Shown here one piece after another: positions 10,297-19,659 of a stretch of 64,000 nt of DNA (position 1 is its first letter; every line of letters begins with the position of its first letter). A program made the translations under genes and the position numbers. The stretch comes from Burkholderia cepacia (GTDB lineage: Bacteria > Pseudomonadota > Gammaproteobacteria > Burkholderiales > Burkholderiaceae): the NCBI RefSeq assembly GCF_001039005.1, contig NZ_LDWR01000042.1, positions 1-64,000 on the forward strand, given 5' to 3'. A model generated the notes under the pieces. That model worked only from the letters and a program-made list of their open reading frames with translations. It had not been told where the DNA came from and ran no database searches.

Positions 10297-11292
10297 TCAT
10301 GCCGACTGCGTGGACGCCGGCGCGCCGGCTTCGGCGTCGGGCGCGCGCTCGTCCGCATCGTCGTCCACCGTGCGCGGCGACAGCCTGCCGCGCAGCAGCG
10401 CGCCATAGAACTGCCGGTACGTGCGGTGGTAGTAGCGGATCTGCGGCGCGATCGCGCCATGCAGATCGTGCAGCCGCTCGATCGGCAGGCCCGGCATCAT
10501 GTGGTGCTCGACGTGATAGTTGTTGCCGTTCGTGAACCACGTCATGAACGCATTGCTCTCGATCGTCCGCGTGTTGCGGAACGGGTCGGTACTCGTCAAG
10601 TCGCAGCGATAGTGCTCCGGCATCTCGACCAGCGCGTGCACGGGCGCTGCGACGAGCACGAGCGGCACGACCCACACCCACACGACAAACCAGGTGTGCA
10701 GCGCGAACGACACGCCGGCCAGCAGCGCGATCGTCGCGACCATCAGCAGGTGATCGCGACGGATCGCGCGCGACACGAGCGGGTTGTCGCCGAAGCGCGC
10801 GCCCGGCACGACGAGTTTCGCGACGTTCTTCGCGAACTGGATATAGTGCGCGGCCATCGACAGCCGCCATGCCCAAAGCCCGAGATTGACGACGGGGCTC
10901 GCGCCGTACTGGTCGCCGTAGTCGAAGAACTCCTTGTTCTCGGGCGTGCCGAGCAACCGGTGATGCCGCAAGTGGCTGTCCTGGTATGCATGGAACGACA
11001 CGAGCATCGGCATGCCGACCAGCACGCCGAACACCATGTTGAGCCGCTTGCTCCTGAACCCCTGGTAATGCAGCGCCTGGTGCTGCAGCTCGACGCCGTG
11101 CGCATACATCGCACCGATCAGCACGATGCCGACGATCTTCAGGATCACAAGCGTCGACAGCGCGAACATCATGCCGTGCGCGAGCAGCGCGACGTAGACC
11201 GCCAGCTTCAGCGAGAAGACGACGCCGCTCGGGCGGCTTTTCATGTCTGCAACCGGTTTCGGGCGGGCGACAAGCGATGAGGTGACGGACAA
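10297..11292 (-). CDS. Membrane-bound fatty acid desaturase
   Basis: Integral-membrane diiron desaturase/hydroxylase. The three histidine clusters are present: an HxxxH-type box (HQALH), HLRHH and HVEHH, with hydrophobic segments between them. The start is uncertain. A TTG at 11292 has the best RBS (AAGGAG, 6-nt spacer) and gives 331 residues; an ATG at 11334 adds 14 residues but lacks an RBS, and an ATG at 11244 would still keep all histidine boxes. It is divergent from the acyl-AMP ligase gene at 11627, so the gap holds two back-to-back promoters. The likely role is to introduce a double bond or hydroxyl into the acyl chain of the cluster product. Confidence 0.88.
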   Translation of the reverse strand: MSVTSSLVARPKPVADMKSRPSGVVFSLKLAVYVALLAHGMMFALSTLVILKIVGIVLIGAMYAHGVELQHQALHYQGFRSKRLNMVFGVLVGMPMLVSFHAYQDSHLRHHRLLGTPENKEFFDYGDQYGASPVVNLGLWAWRLSMAAHYIQFAKNVAKLVVPGARFGDNPLVSRAIRRDHLLMVATIALLAGVSFALHTWFVVWVWVVPLVLVAAPVHALVEMPEHYRCDLTSTDPFRNTRTIESNAFMTWFTNGNNYHVEHHMMPGLPIERLHDLHGAIAPQIRYYHRTYRQFYGALLRGRLSPRTVDDDADERAPDAEAGAPASTQSA

Positions 11293-11626
11293 AACGCTCT
11301 CCTTGGCCGGACCCTCGCCCGGCACCGTGGACATTGACGACGCTGGCGCGCTGCCGGGTTGCAATTCTTCTGTGAGTCGATGCTTCGGACAAACGAATTT
11401 TCCGAACGCATTGCATGACGCCCGCGCATGAGCGAACCACATCGTGAACTAGACGACTGGTCGAATGCGACCGACCGGTCACCTAGTGAATGCGCGCTGC
11501 TCATGCATAGCCTGCAAAGATTCCGTTTGTCGCGTTGCGCCGATCCGGCAAGAATCCGCCTCACTCGACGAACGGCGCCGCCGGCACCGTGGCGCGAGCG
11601 GCCGTGTTCCTCAACGGGAGATCCTC

Positions 11627-13387
11627 GTGACGAAGTGCGCATCCACCATCCATCGCCTGATCGAATCGCTCGAGGACGTCGTGGGCGCCTCGCATCGCAT
11701 GACGTTCGTCGACGATGCGGGCAACGAAGCCGACATCACGTACCGGCGCTTCGCGGAAACGGTGTTTCGCCAGGCCGGCGCGCTGCGCGAACTCGGCGTC
11801 CGCGAGAACGACCTGGTGATGCTCGCGCTGCCCGCATCGATCGAGCACGCAGCCGCGATGATGGCCTGCGTGATGACGGGTGCACTGCCCTGCACCGTGC
11901 CGGTTCCCGCGCGGCGCGCCGTCGCCGGGCGGCAGGTGGTCGATGTCGCCTGCGAGCTGTACCGGCCGCGCCTCGTCATCGCCGCGGATGCACAGTCCGC
12001 CGCCTGGCGCGACGACGCGTTTCCCGCTACGTCTACCCGTGTCGTCGATCTCGCGACGCTGTCGATCGCCGCGGAAGCGGGCGCGCGCGCGCTGATCAGC
12101 GCGAAGCGCGGCCGCGATCCGCATCACGTCCAGCTCACGTCGGGCTCGACGTCGCATCCGAAGGCGGCCGTGCTCAGCCACGAGAACGTGGTCGCGAACG
12201 TGCTCGGCATCGGCGGATCGGTGCGCTTCGACATCGCGGCCGGCGACGGCACCGCGTCGTGGCTGCCGCTCTATCACGACATGGGGCTGCTCACGCTGCT
12301 GTCGAACCTGCACTACCGCGCGCCGTTGCTGATGATGCAACCGAACAGCTTCATCCGGAATCCGCTCGGCTGGTTGAAGCGCATCGCATCGGCGCGCGCG
12401 ACGACGACGTCGGTGCCGACCTTCGCGTTGCGCTACTGCGTGCGCCGTTTCAATGCCACTGCGATGGAAGGCGTCGACCTGTCCGCGTGCCGCAACATCT
12501 TCATCGGCGGCGAACGCGTGGACGACGCCACGTTGCGCGATTTCGCCGCGACGTTCGCGCCGTACGGCCTCGCGGCATCGGCGCTGCAGCCGTGCTACGG
12601 GATGGCCGAGTCGACGCTCGCGGTGTCGATGCACCGTGCGTGGCACGAAGGCGCGGTCGACGGCGCCCCGTACGTGATCGCGGACACGCTCGACCGGCGC
12701 GCGCTGATCGAGCGCCGCGACGCGCAACCGGCCGCCGCGAACGACCTCGGCGAGCCGGAAACCGAAACCGTGCTCGCGATGGGCACGCCGATCGAAGGGA
12801 TGGCGTTTCGCATCCTCGACGACGGCGACCATGCGCTGCCGGGCCGCGCGGTCGGCGAAGTCGCGATCCGCGGCACGTCGGTGATGCTCGGCTACCTGAA
12901 CCCCGACGACGGCACGATCGCCGCGCCGCTGACGGCCGACGGCTGGTTCCGTACCGGCGACATCGGCTACGTCGCGGACGGTCAGCTCCATATCCTCGGC
13001 CGCAAGAAGGAAGTCATCATCATTCGCGGCAGCAACTACTTCCCGCACGAGATCGAGGAAGCGCTTGCGTCGCACAGCGCGCTGCGCAAGAGCACCTGCA
13101 TCGCGTTCGGGCTGCCCGATCCCGAGACCGGCACCGAACGGCTGGTCGTCGCGATCGAAGCGCGGCCGGTCGATGCGACGCCGCAGACGCGCATCGAATG
13201 CCAGCAACTGCTCGCGTCGCGCATCGGGTTCGCCGCGCAGGACCTCTGCTTCGTCGAGCCCGGCTCGTTGCCGCGCACGACGAGCGGCAAGCTGCAGCGC
13301 CTGAAGTGTCGCGACCTCTACGCGAACGGTGCGCTGCCCGTGATCCATGCGCCGGCGGCCGAAGTCGCACAGGGAGCGTACGCATGA
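11627..13387 (+). CDS. afcA: Fatty acyl-AMP ligase (FAAL-like)
   Basis: A 586-residue adenylate-forming enzyme expected to activate a fatty acid and load it on the ACP encoded at 18521. It shows the Ser/Gly-rich AMP loop (LTSGSTSHPK), YHDMGLL as in FAALs, GWFRTGDIGY, the hinge region GRKKEVIIIRG and the C-terminal catalytic lysine in PRTTSGKLQR. The GTG at 11627 is chosen because GGAG lies 6 nt upstream and the protein then begins where FAALs usually do; an open frame extends further upstream without an RBS. It is the first gene of the long plus-strand operon. The symbol follows my recollection of afcA (BCAS0222) and is tentative. Confidence 0.87.
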   Translation: MTKCASTIHRLIESLEDVVGASHRMTFVDDAGNEADITYRRFAETVFRQAGALRELGVRENDLVMLALPASIEHAAAMMACVMTGALPCTVPVPARRAVAGRQVVDVACELYRPRLVIAADAQSAAWRDDAFPATSTRVVDLATLSIAAEAGARALISAKRGRDPHHVQLTSGSTSHPKAAVLSHENVVANVLGIGGSVRFDIAAGDGTASWLPLYHDMGLLTLLSNLHYRAPLLMMQPNSFIRNPLGWLKRIASARATTTSVPTFALRYCVRRFNATAMEGVDLSACRNIFIGGERVDDATLRDFAATFAPYGLAASALQPCYGMAESTLAVSMHRAWHEGAVDGAPYVIADTLDRRALIERRDAQPAAANDLGEPETETVLAMGTPIEGMAFRILDDGDHALPGRAVGEVAIRGTSVMLGYLNPDDGTIAAPLTADGWFRTGDIGYVADGQLHILGRKKEVIIIRGSNYFPHEIEEALASHSALRKSTCIAFGLPDPETGTERLVVAIEARPVDATPQTRIECQQLLASRIGFAAQDLCFVEPGSLPRTTSGKLQRLKCRDLYANGALPVIHAPAAEVAQGAYA

Positions 13388-14094
13388 CGGCCGCATCGCT
13401 CTCGCCGGTGCTCGAACTGCGCGACGTCACGCGCGTGTACGAAGGGGCCGGCCGCGTCGTCGCGGTGCGCGGCGCGACGATTTCGATCGGTCGACGCGAC
13501 GTGGTCGCGCTGGTCGGCCCGTCCGGCAGCGGCAAGAGCACGCTGCTCAACCTCGCGGGTTTTCTCGACGTGCCGAGCACCGGCGAACGCTGGCTCGAAG
13601 GCCGCCGGATCGACGATGCGCCGGACACGCTCGAACGGATTCGCCGCGAGCGCATCGGCTTCGTGTTCCAGCAGTTCAACCTGATTCCGGTGATGTCGGC
13701 GCTCGAGAACGTCGAACTCGGCTGCTTCGCGTGGGGCACGCCGCGCACACGTCGCGAGCGTGCCCGCGCGATGCTCGACGCAGTCGGGCTGGCCGCGCGC
13801 GAACGCCACCGTCCCGGCGAACTGTCCGGCGGCGAGCAGCAGCGGGTCGCGCTGGCCCGCGCGCTCGCCAAGGAGCCGGCCATCGTGATCGCGGACGAAC
13901 CGACCGCGAGCCTCGACAGCATCAACGCGCAGGCGGTCGCCGAGCTGATCCTCGACACCAATCGCACGCTGGGAACCGCTTTTCTGATTGCGTCGCACGA
14001 CGATCGTCTGTGCGCGCGCCTGCCTCGCCGCATCGAGATGCGCGACGGCGTACCGGGAGTGAACCGTGAACTGGTCGACGTTTGCGTGGCGTAA
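13384..14094 (+). CDS. LolD/MacB-type ABC transporter ATP-binding protein
   Basis: A 236-residue ATPase that powers the FtsX-like permease encoded next. Walker A (GPSGSGKST), Q-loop (VFQQFNLIP), signature (LSGGEQQRV), Walker B (IVIADEPTASLD) and the switch His (IASHDD) are all intact. The start overlaps the ligase stop as ATGA, and the end overlaps the permease by 29 bp, so the genes are translationally coupled. LolD/MacB-type ATPases drive mechanotransmission rather than classic import, which fits lipid or lipopeptide extraction from the inner membrane. Confidence 0.92.
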   Translation: MTAASLSPVLELRDVTRVYEGAGRVVAVRGATISIGRRDVVALVGPSGSGKSTLLNLAGFLDVPSTGERWLEGRRIDDAPDTLERIRRERIGFVFQQFNLIPVMSALENVELGCFAWGTPRTRRERARAMLDAVGLAARERHRPGELSGGEQQRVALARALAKEPAIVIADEPTASLDSINAQAVAELILDTNRTLGTAFLIASHDDRLCARLPRRIEMRDGVPGVNRELVDVCVA

Positions 14095-15283
14095 CCTCTG
14101 GCGCAATCGGCGCCGCACCGTGCTCACGATGGCGATGATCGGCGTCGCCGCGTTCGCGTCGAGCCTAGCGCTCGGCTACGTGATCGCAACCTTCGACGCG
14201 GTGCGCGAAGGGTCGATCGACAGCGGCGTCGGCCATGTGCAGGTGCTGCATCACGGCTACCTCGACCTGATCGGCGAGCGGCCGCTGCAATACGGGCTGA
14301 CCGCCGACGAGCAGGCCGCCGCGGCACGCGCCGTGGCGACGCTGCACGGCGTCGCCACGACCGCGCGCGGCATCGACTTCGACGGATTGATCTCGAACGG
14401 CGATCTCAGCTACGGCTTCGTCGGCGAAGGCATCGAGCCGAACCGCGAGCCGCCCGGCTTCTTCGACTATCACACGGTGCTGTCGGGCCGCTATCTGTCG
14501 CCGACGAACGCCGGCACCGAGGTCGTCGTCGGCGCCGAACTCGCGCGCAAGCTCGGCGTCCACGTGGGCTCGGTCGTGCAGCTGATGGCATCGACCGCGC
14601 ACGGCGGCATCAACGCGACCGACGCGCAGATCGTCGGCGTGATGAGTACCGGCAACAAGGACGTCGACGAGCGGATCGTCAACGTGACGTTCGCTGCCGC
14701 GCAGGCGCTGCTGCGCACTGACCGTGCGTCGCGCATCGCGGTGTTCCTGTCGAATACGTCGCACACACCGGCCGCCGCCGCGACGCTGCACGCCGCGCTG
14801 CCGTCGCTCGACGTGAAGACGTGGGATCAGCTCGTGTCGCTGTATCACCAGGTCGTCGCGCTGTACAAGAACCAGTTCTCGGTGTTCGGCGCGATCCTGA
14901 GCCTGACGATCCTGCTGTCGATGAGCAACTGGATCCTGATGAGCATCGTCGAGCGCCGCCGCGAGATCTCGACGCTGCGCGCGCTCGGCGTGCCGGCCGC
15001 AACGGTGCGCGGCGTGCTGATCCAGGAGACCGCGCTGCTCGGCCTGCTCGGCGCGGCCGCCGGCATCGCGGTGGCACTGCTCACGATGGTCGCGCTCAAT
15101 CACGCGCAGATCCACCTGCCCGCGCCGCCGGGCCGCGTGAAGCCGATCCTGCTCGAATTCACGGTATCGCCAGCCGCCGTGGCTGCCGTCGAAGGCGCGT
15201 TCGTCGTGCTCGGCGTGGCGGCGGCGCTGCTCGCGACGCTCGGACTCGCCAAACGCAACATCCTCGAAGGACTCGCCCCATGA
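14066..15283 (+). CDS. FtsX/LolE-like ABC transporter permease
   Basis: A 405-residue MacB/LolCE-type permease. One helix lies near residues 17-40, then a large periplasmic domain (about 45-260), and a C-terminal three-helix FtsX domain (about 270-395) containing the conserved EIxTLRALG segment (REISTLRALGVPAATVR). The GTG start at 14066 has GGAG 6 nt upstream. The stop overlaps the LolA-like gene start (ATGA). With the preceding ATPase it forms a minimal LolDE-like unit, here dedicated to the biosynthetic locus rather than to housekeeping lipoproteins. Confidence 0.9.
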   Translation: MNWSTFAWRNLWRNRRRTVLTMAMIGVAAFASSLALGYVIATFDAVREGSIDSGVGHVQVLHHGYLDLIGERPLQYGLTADEQAAAARAVATLHGVATTARGIDFDGLISNGDLSYGFVGEGIEPNREPPGFFDYHTVLSGRYLSPTNAGTEVVVGAELARKLGVHVGSVVQLMASTAHGGINATDAQIVGVMSTGNKDVDERIVNVTFAAAQALLRTDRASRIAVFLSNTSHTPAAAATLHAALPSLDVKTWDQLVSLYHQVVALYKNQFSVFGAILSLTILLSMSNWILMSIVERRREISTLRALGVPAATVRGVLIQETALLGLLGAAAGIAVALLTMVALNHAQIHLPAPPGRVKPILLEFTVSPAAVAAVEGAFVVLGVAAALLATLGLAKRNILEGLAP

Positions 15284-16020
15284 TCCGCATTCGCGTTTTG
15301 TTCGCCGCGCTCGTCGCGTGCGCGCCGGTTGCCCATGCCGCCGACGCACCGACGGCCCAGACCATGCTTGCCCGTGCCGACGCGTATCGCAGCACGGCCG
15401 CCGATACGCAGACGAACATCGAGATCACGAACCTGGTCGGCGGACAATCCGACGACGCGACGCGATATCTCGTCTATACGCGCGGCAACGGCGACACGCT
15501 CGCGCTGACCCGCAGCGGCGAGAACGACGGCCAGAAGTACCTGGCGACGACGCGCGGGCACTGGTTCTACGTGCCGAACACGCGCAGCGCGGTACGCATC
15601 AACGGGATGCAGCGGCTGCAGGGCGAAGTCGTCATCAGCGACATCACGCGCACGCATTGGGCGGACAGCTACCGCGCCACGGCCGCGCCCGGCACCACGA
15701 CGATCGCCGGCAAGCCGGCCACCGAGCTCGACCTGACCGCGACCGATCCCGACAACGTCTATCCGACGATCAAGCTGTGGGTCACGCCGGACAGCGACGT
15801 GCCGGTGCGCGCGCAGTTCTTCCTGGCCAGCGGCCTGCTGTTCCGCAGCGCCGATTTCTCCGCGCCGGTCGACGCGAACGGGCGCAAGGTGATCCGCAAG
15901 ATCACCTATCGCAACGAGATCGAAAAGCAGCGCGCGAGCGTCGTCGACATGCTCGACGGCCAGCCGCGCAAGATTCCGTCGGGCTGGTTCAATCCCGACA
16001 CGCTTGCCGATGGCCAGTGA
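15280..16020 (+). CDS. Periplasmic outer-membrane lipoprotein-sorting (LolA-like) protein
   Basis: A 246-residue exported protein with a clear Sec signal peptide (residues 1-20, ending AHA). The body resembles the LolA_like / outer-membrane lipoprotein-sorting family, with the recognisable WFYVP...R..RI pattern (HWFYVPNTRSAVRI) and SDIT. Such proteins have an open beta-barrel cavity for acyl chains and are often encoded beside RND or MacB-type transporters. Its position between a LolDE-like pair and a putative outer-membrane barrel suggests that it carries a lipidic cargo through the periplasm. It overlaps both neighbours by a few bases. Confidence 0.83.
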   Translation: MIRIRVLFAALVACAPVAHAADAPTAQTMLARADAYRSTAADTQTNIEITNLVGGQSDDATRYLVYTRGNGDTLALTRSGENDGQKYLATTRGHWFYVPNTRSAVRINGMQRLQGEVVISDITRTHWADSYRATAAPGTTTIAGKPATELDLTATDPDNVYPTIKLWVTPDSDVPVRAQFFLASGLLFRSADFSAPVDANGRKVIRKITYRNEIEKQRASVVDMLDGQPRKIPSGWFNPDTLADGQ

Positions 16021-17350
16021 CCACGACGCCCATGCTGACGCTCATCGTGACCGCCCTCGTCCATCGACCGGCCGCGCCCGCACGCCGTGCCGGCGTGCAT
16101 GGCAAGGCGCCGCGCTCGCCGTCCCGCTCGCGCTGGGCTGCTCGCTCGCGCACGGAGAATCGCTGATGGACCAGCTCAGCACGCTGAACGGCATCGCGTA
16201 CGCACGCTCGGTCGACAGCATGGACGGCCATGCGCTGCTCGGCAACCTGATCGGCGACCAACCGCGCGACCAGCAGGAAGCCGGCCTGCTCGCCCGCATC
16301 GACGGCGAAAACCTGTTCATGAACGCTCGCGTCGTCGCGAGCAACCACTCGCTCGGCGCGCAGTCCAGCCGCTTCAACGAGGCCGGCGTGCGCTACGCGT
16401 TCGACAACGGGATCACGCTCACGGCCGGCAAGCGGATCGACCCGCTCGACACGTCGCAGGCGTTTTTTCCGCTCGGCTTCTTCCAGAAGCGGGCCGCGAC
16501 GGCGGACATCTACGATCGTTACGGCGACGTCGAAGGCACGCCGCTCGTCGAGGCGAAATGGGCCGGCGAACAGACCACGCTGCAGTTCATCGCCGGCGAG
16601 AACCGCACGCTGCGCAACGACGTCGACAACCGCGACGTGCAGGGCGCGACGCAGCTCGTGCGCGGCGCGTACAACTGGTCGGGCGGCTCCGCCGCGTTGC
16701 TGGCCGGCCGTCACGCGGGCCGCGGCGGCGCCGGCGCGACGCTGTCGTTCGACGTCGCACGCTCGAACACCGTCTATGCGAGTGCATGGCTCGAGCGCGG
16801 CACGACGCGGCCGCTGCCGGCGTTCATCGCGAACGGCACGCCGCTCGATTCGCCGGCCGCGTACGACGCGGTCGACCGCCGCAACGACCGCCAGGTCATG
16901 TGGCGCAGCGCGGTCGGGATGCAAAGCGCGCTGCCCGGCAACCTGTCGCTGATCGTCGAGTGGTCGCACGACGAGGCACGTTACGACGCGAACCAGTGGC
17001 GCCAGCTCGTCGGCGCGGTCCGCGCGAACAACGCACTGCTGCCCGTCGCGCCCGGCGCCGCGCTGGCCGGCCTCGGCGGCACGGCCGATTTCGTGAGCGC
17101 CGACGGCAATCTGCGCGACTACCTGTTCGCGCGGCTCGGCAAGAAGATCGGCCGCGTCGAGTATTCGCTGCGCGGCGTCTATTCGCCGCAGGACAAGGGC
17201 CTGCTCGCGATCGCCCAGGTCGTCGCCGACGTGAACCAGCGCGTGAGCGTCGATGTCGCGCTCACGCACGCATTTTCAGACAGCAATTCCGAGTACCGGA
17301 TGGTCGGTCTCGGCACCCGCATCGACGCCGCCGTGCGCGTGCGCTTCTGA
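16010..17350 (+). CDS. Putative outer-membrane beta-barrel protein
   Basis: A 446-residue protein with an atypical, Arg-rich n-region followed by a signal-like stretch (ALAVPLALGCSLAHG, near residues 35-49). The rest alternates polar and hydrophobic residues with many Gly and aromatic girdles and ends in a terminal aromatic (RVRF), as outer-membrane barrels do. I do not recognise the exact family. The ATG at 16010 lies inside the previous gene; a TTG at 16004 is also open. A later start near 16166 is unlikely because it would remove the signal sequence. By context it is the outer-membrane partner of the LolDE/LolA-like export line. Confidence 0.72.
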   Translation: MASDHDAHADAHRDRPRPSTGRARTPCRRAWQGAALAVPLALGCSLAHGESLMDQLSTLNGIAYARSVDSMDGHALLGNLIGDQPRDQQEAGLLARIDGENLFMNARVVASNHSLGAQSSRFNEAGVRYAFDNGITLTAGKRIDPLDTSQAFFPLGFFQKRAATADIYDRYGDVEGTPLVEAKWAGEQTTLQFIAGENRTLRNDVDNRDVQGATQLVRGAYNWSGGSAALLAGRHAGRGGAGATLSFDVARSNTVYASAWLERGTTRPLPAFIANGTPLDSPAAYDAVDRRNDRQVMWRSAVGMQSALPGNLSLIVEWSHDEARYDANQWRQLVGAVRANNALLPVAPGAALAGLGGTADFVSADGNLRDYLFARLGKKIGRVEYSLRGVYSPQDKGLLAIAQVVADVNQRVSVDVALTHAFSDSNSEYRMVGLGTRIDAAVRVRF

Positions 17351-17363
17351 CAGGAACCCTGCC

Positions 17364-18461
17364 ATGTCCACGCTTTCCGTTTCCGCTTCGTCCGCTGCTC
17401 CGCTGTCGCCGCCGCTGCTGTTGCGCGTGGCCGACCAGGCCGCGTATCCGGTCATGCGCCACCTCGACACGATCGGCACGCCGCCGCGCGCGGCGGCCCG
17501 GCTCGTCGAAGCCGCCGTCGTGCGGCTGCTCGACAGCGAGATGGTGATCGCGCTGCGCGCCGCCACGCCCGACGTGCTGCCCGATTCGTCCGCATCGGCG
17601 CCGCTGCGGCACGACGAGGCGCCGCTCACCGAAGCGCTGCTCGAACAGATCGGCCGCGAAGGCTTCCACCATCTGTTCAAGCCATTCATGCGCGCGTTCA
17701 TCCGCATCATGTTCGGGCTGTTCTTTTCCGACGACCAGAACCGTCGCGCATGCGACTGCATCGACGCCGGTCACAACTTCGCATTCCTGATGAGCGACGG
17801 CGGCGGCCCGACCCTTGCCGCGTGGCGCACGGTCGTGCGCAGCGACGACAGCGGCCTCGCGCTCACCGTCGACAAGGTGTGGGGCATCGAGGCGCACCGC
17901 GACTGCATGGCGGTCGTCGCGGCCCGCTTGCCGGGCGTGATGTTCCCGGCCGCGTACCTCGTGTGGCCCGACGAATATCGAAAACTGAAGCGCGCGACCT
18001 GCGGCGCGCCGTTCCTCGCGGGCAACCTGCAGCTCGCGAACGTCGGCGGCCAGGTACGCGTCAACGCCGAGGACCGCCTCCGGATCGGCGGCCCGACCGT
18101 GTTCAACAAATACCTGACCGTCGTGCGGCCGTACTTCGTCCGCGCGCTGATGGCACACGTCGACTGGCTCGCGCAGACCGGCCGCGTCGAACTCGATGCC
18201 GACGCACGCGCCGTGCACCGTTTCATCGCCAGCGCCGCGCGCAGCCAGACCGACGACGCGCACTACAGCTTCGGCAAGGTGCAGCGCGTGCTCGCGATCA
18301 AGCTGCTGTCGAACGAGTTCCTGACGGCACTCGTGCGCGACGGCAAGGTGGCCACCTTCGACGACCAGCGCGACCTGCTGGCGTTTTCGAAGATGGAAGG
18401 CAGTTCGTACCGTTGTTATCACGAGCTTCGCAAGAGCCTGCGCTGCGAAGCCGGCAGTTGA
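17364..18461 (+). CDS. Divergent acyl-CoA dehydrogenase-like protein
   Basis: A 365-residue protein with faint acyl-CoA dehydrogenase character. There is a beta-domain-like segment (LTVDKVWGIEAHRDCMAVV) in the middle and a helical C-terminal half, but the usual FAD and catalytic-Glu motifs are not evident. A short RBS (AGGA) precedes the ATG at 17364. It lies just upstream of the ACP gene. Possibilities are an ACP-dependent dehydrogenase with a shifted active site or a non-catalytic partner of the larger dehydrogenase at 26104. The assignment is tentative. Confidence 0.6.
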   Translation: MSTLSVSASSAAPLSPPLLLRVADQAAYPVMRHLDTIGTPPRAAARLVEAAVVRLLDSEMVIALRAATPDVLPDSSASAPLRHDEAPLTEALLEQIGREGFHHLFKPFMRAFIRIMFGLFFSDDQNRRACDCIDAGHNFAFLMSDGGGPTLAAWRTVVRSDDSGLALTVDKVWGIEAHRDCMAVVAARLPGVMFPAAYLVWPDEYRKLKRATCGAPFLAGNLQLANVGGQVRVNAEDRLRIGGPTVFNKYLTVVRPYFVRALMAHVDWLAQTGRVELDADARAVHRFIASAARSQTDDAHYSFGKVQRVLAIKLLSNEFLTALVRDGKVATFDDQRDLLAFSKMEGSSYRCYHELRKSLRCEAGS

Positions 18462-18520
18462 CCCACGCGACAGGCCGATCGATCCCGATCAATCCACTCA
18501 AAAACCCAGGAGCTCCTCTC

Positions 18521-18775
18521 ATGACGACCCAGAACGTTCCGGCCGACGCGCTCGACATCCTGTCCCGCGAAGTCGCGAAGATCCTCAACATCGAGACCGT
18601 CGACACGGATGCCGGCATCGGCGAACTCGGCATCGATTCGCTGAACATCGTCGAGCTGATCGTGTTCTGCGAACAGCTGTACGGTTCGATCGATCCGGAA
18701 GCGCTGAACATCACGCAATATACGACGCTGCAGCAGCTCGACGCGCAGCTGCGCCGCCAGCAGCACGCCGCCTGA
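18521..18775 (+). CDS. Free-standing acyl carrier protein
   Basis: An 84-residue ACP. The phosphopantetheine attachment site is Ser40 in GIDSLN, in a typical four-helix acidic sequence. The RBS (AGGAG) lies upstream of the ATG at 18521. It is the only carrier protein in the locus, so the fatty acyl-AMP ligase, the KASIII-fold proteins and possibly the PLP decarboxylase pair all probably act on it. It needs a phosphopantetheinyl transferase, which is not encoded in this window. Confidence 0.92.
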   Translation: MTTQNVPADALDILSREVAKILNIETVDTDAGIGELGIDSLNIVELIVFCEQLYGSIDPEALNITQYTTLQQLDAQLRRQQHAA

Positions 18776-18782
18776 CACGACG

Positions 18783-19658
18783 ATGCTCGCGCCTCTTGCC
18801 ACCGCGACGGCAGCCGCCGTCCAGCCGGCCCCGGCGACCGCGCTGACCGTGCAGGCGCTCGCGTACCGGCGCGTCGCGCCGGCGCGCGACGGCGCGGTCG
18901 TGCCGCTCGCCGACACGGCCATGGCGATCGGCGCGCTCGCCTGTGCCGAACGCGAGCGGTTGTGCGGCACGGTCTGCGCGGACGACTACGTGGTCAGCTC
19001 GACGATCCTGTCGATGCTGTTGATGAACGACTCGCCGGAGCACCGCGTGTTTGCGCAGGCGCTCGCCGGCGCGAACGACTACACGCCCGACTGGATGACC
19101 TGCTCGTACGAATGCGCGGGCTGGGGTTACGTGCTGCGCCGCGCGCTCGCGACGACCGCCGACACCGGGCCGCGCACGCTGCTGCTGCAGATCATCGACA
19201 TCGACGTGCACGGCTACACGTACTGGCACGGCAATCCGGCATGGGGGCACTCGGGTTTCGGCGTCTGCACGCTGCTCGTCGATGTCGGCCGCGAGCCGGC
19301 GCAGTCGGTGCTCACGGACGCCGCGCCGCCCGCCAGCGCAGTCATGCGGCTGGGCCGCGACATCCGCACCTTCTGCGCGGCCCGCCCCGGCGTGCACGCG
19401 GCGCTGCCGTTCTTTCCGGCCACGTCGCGCCGCGCGCTGCTGGCTTCCGTCGGCAAAACGCCGCTGCTGCCGGACGGCCACGGGCTGTTCGGTCATGCGT
19501 TCGGCAGCGATCCGTGGCTGTCGGTGCTGCTCGCGCATCGCGACGGCGACACGCCGCGCCGCGCGGCCGTCTGCTCGCTCGCGCTGAACGGCTATTACGC
19601 GATCGCCGACATCGCGTTCGCGCCGGACGCGACGTTCTCTCTGCACGGCGAGGCGTGA
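18783..19658 (+). CDS. Thiolase-fold (KASIII-like) protein retaining Cys but lacking catalytic His
   Basis: A 291-residue protein that I align by eye with the KASIII/thiolase fold. ECAGWGYVL matches the nucleophile loop (Cys111), and GHSGFGVCTLLV matches the GDGAGA-type strand. The usual PHQAN His is not found in LPFFPATSRR, and the GN-type loop reads FGHAFG (His238). It is shorter than normal KASIII proteins (about 320 residues). It starts 7 nt after the ACP stop. It could be an acyltransferase or hydrolase on ACP, or an inactive half of a heterodimer, as with PqsB in PqsBC. The fold assignment is inference. Confidence 0.6.
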   Translation: MLAPLATATAAAVQPAPATALTVQALAYRRVAPARDGAVVPLADTAMAIGALACAERERLCGTVCADDYVVSSTILSMLLMNDSPEHRVFAQALAGANDYTPDWMTCSYECAGWGYVLRRALATTADTGPRTLLLQIIDIDVHGYTYWHGNPAWGHSGFGVCTLLVDVGREPAQSVLTDAAPPASAVMRLGRDIRTFCAARPGVHAALPFFPATSRRALLASVGKTPLLPDGHGLFGHAFGSDPWLSVLLAHRDGDTPRRAAVCSLALNGYYAIADIAFAPDATFSLHGEA

Positions 19659-19659
19659 C

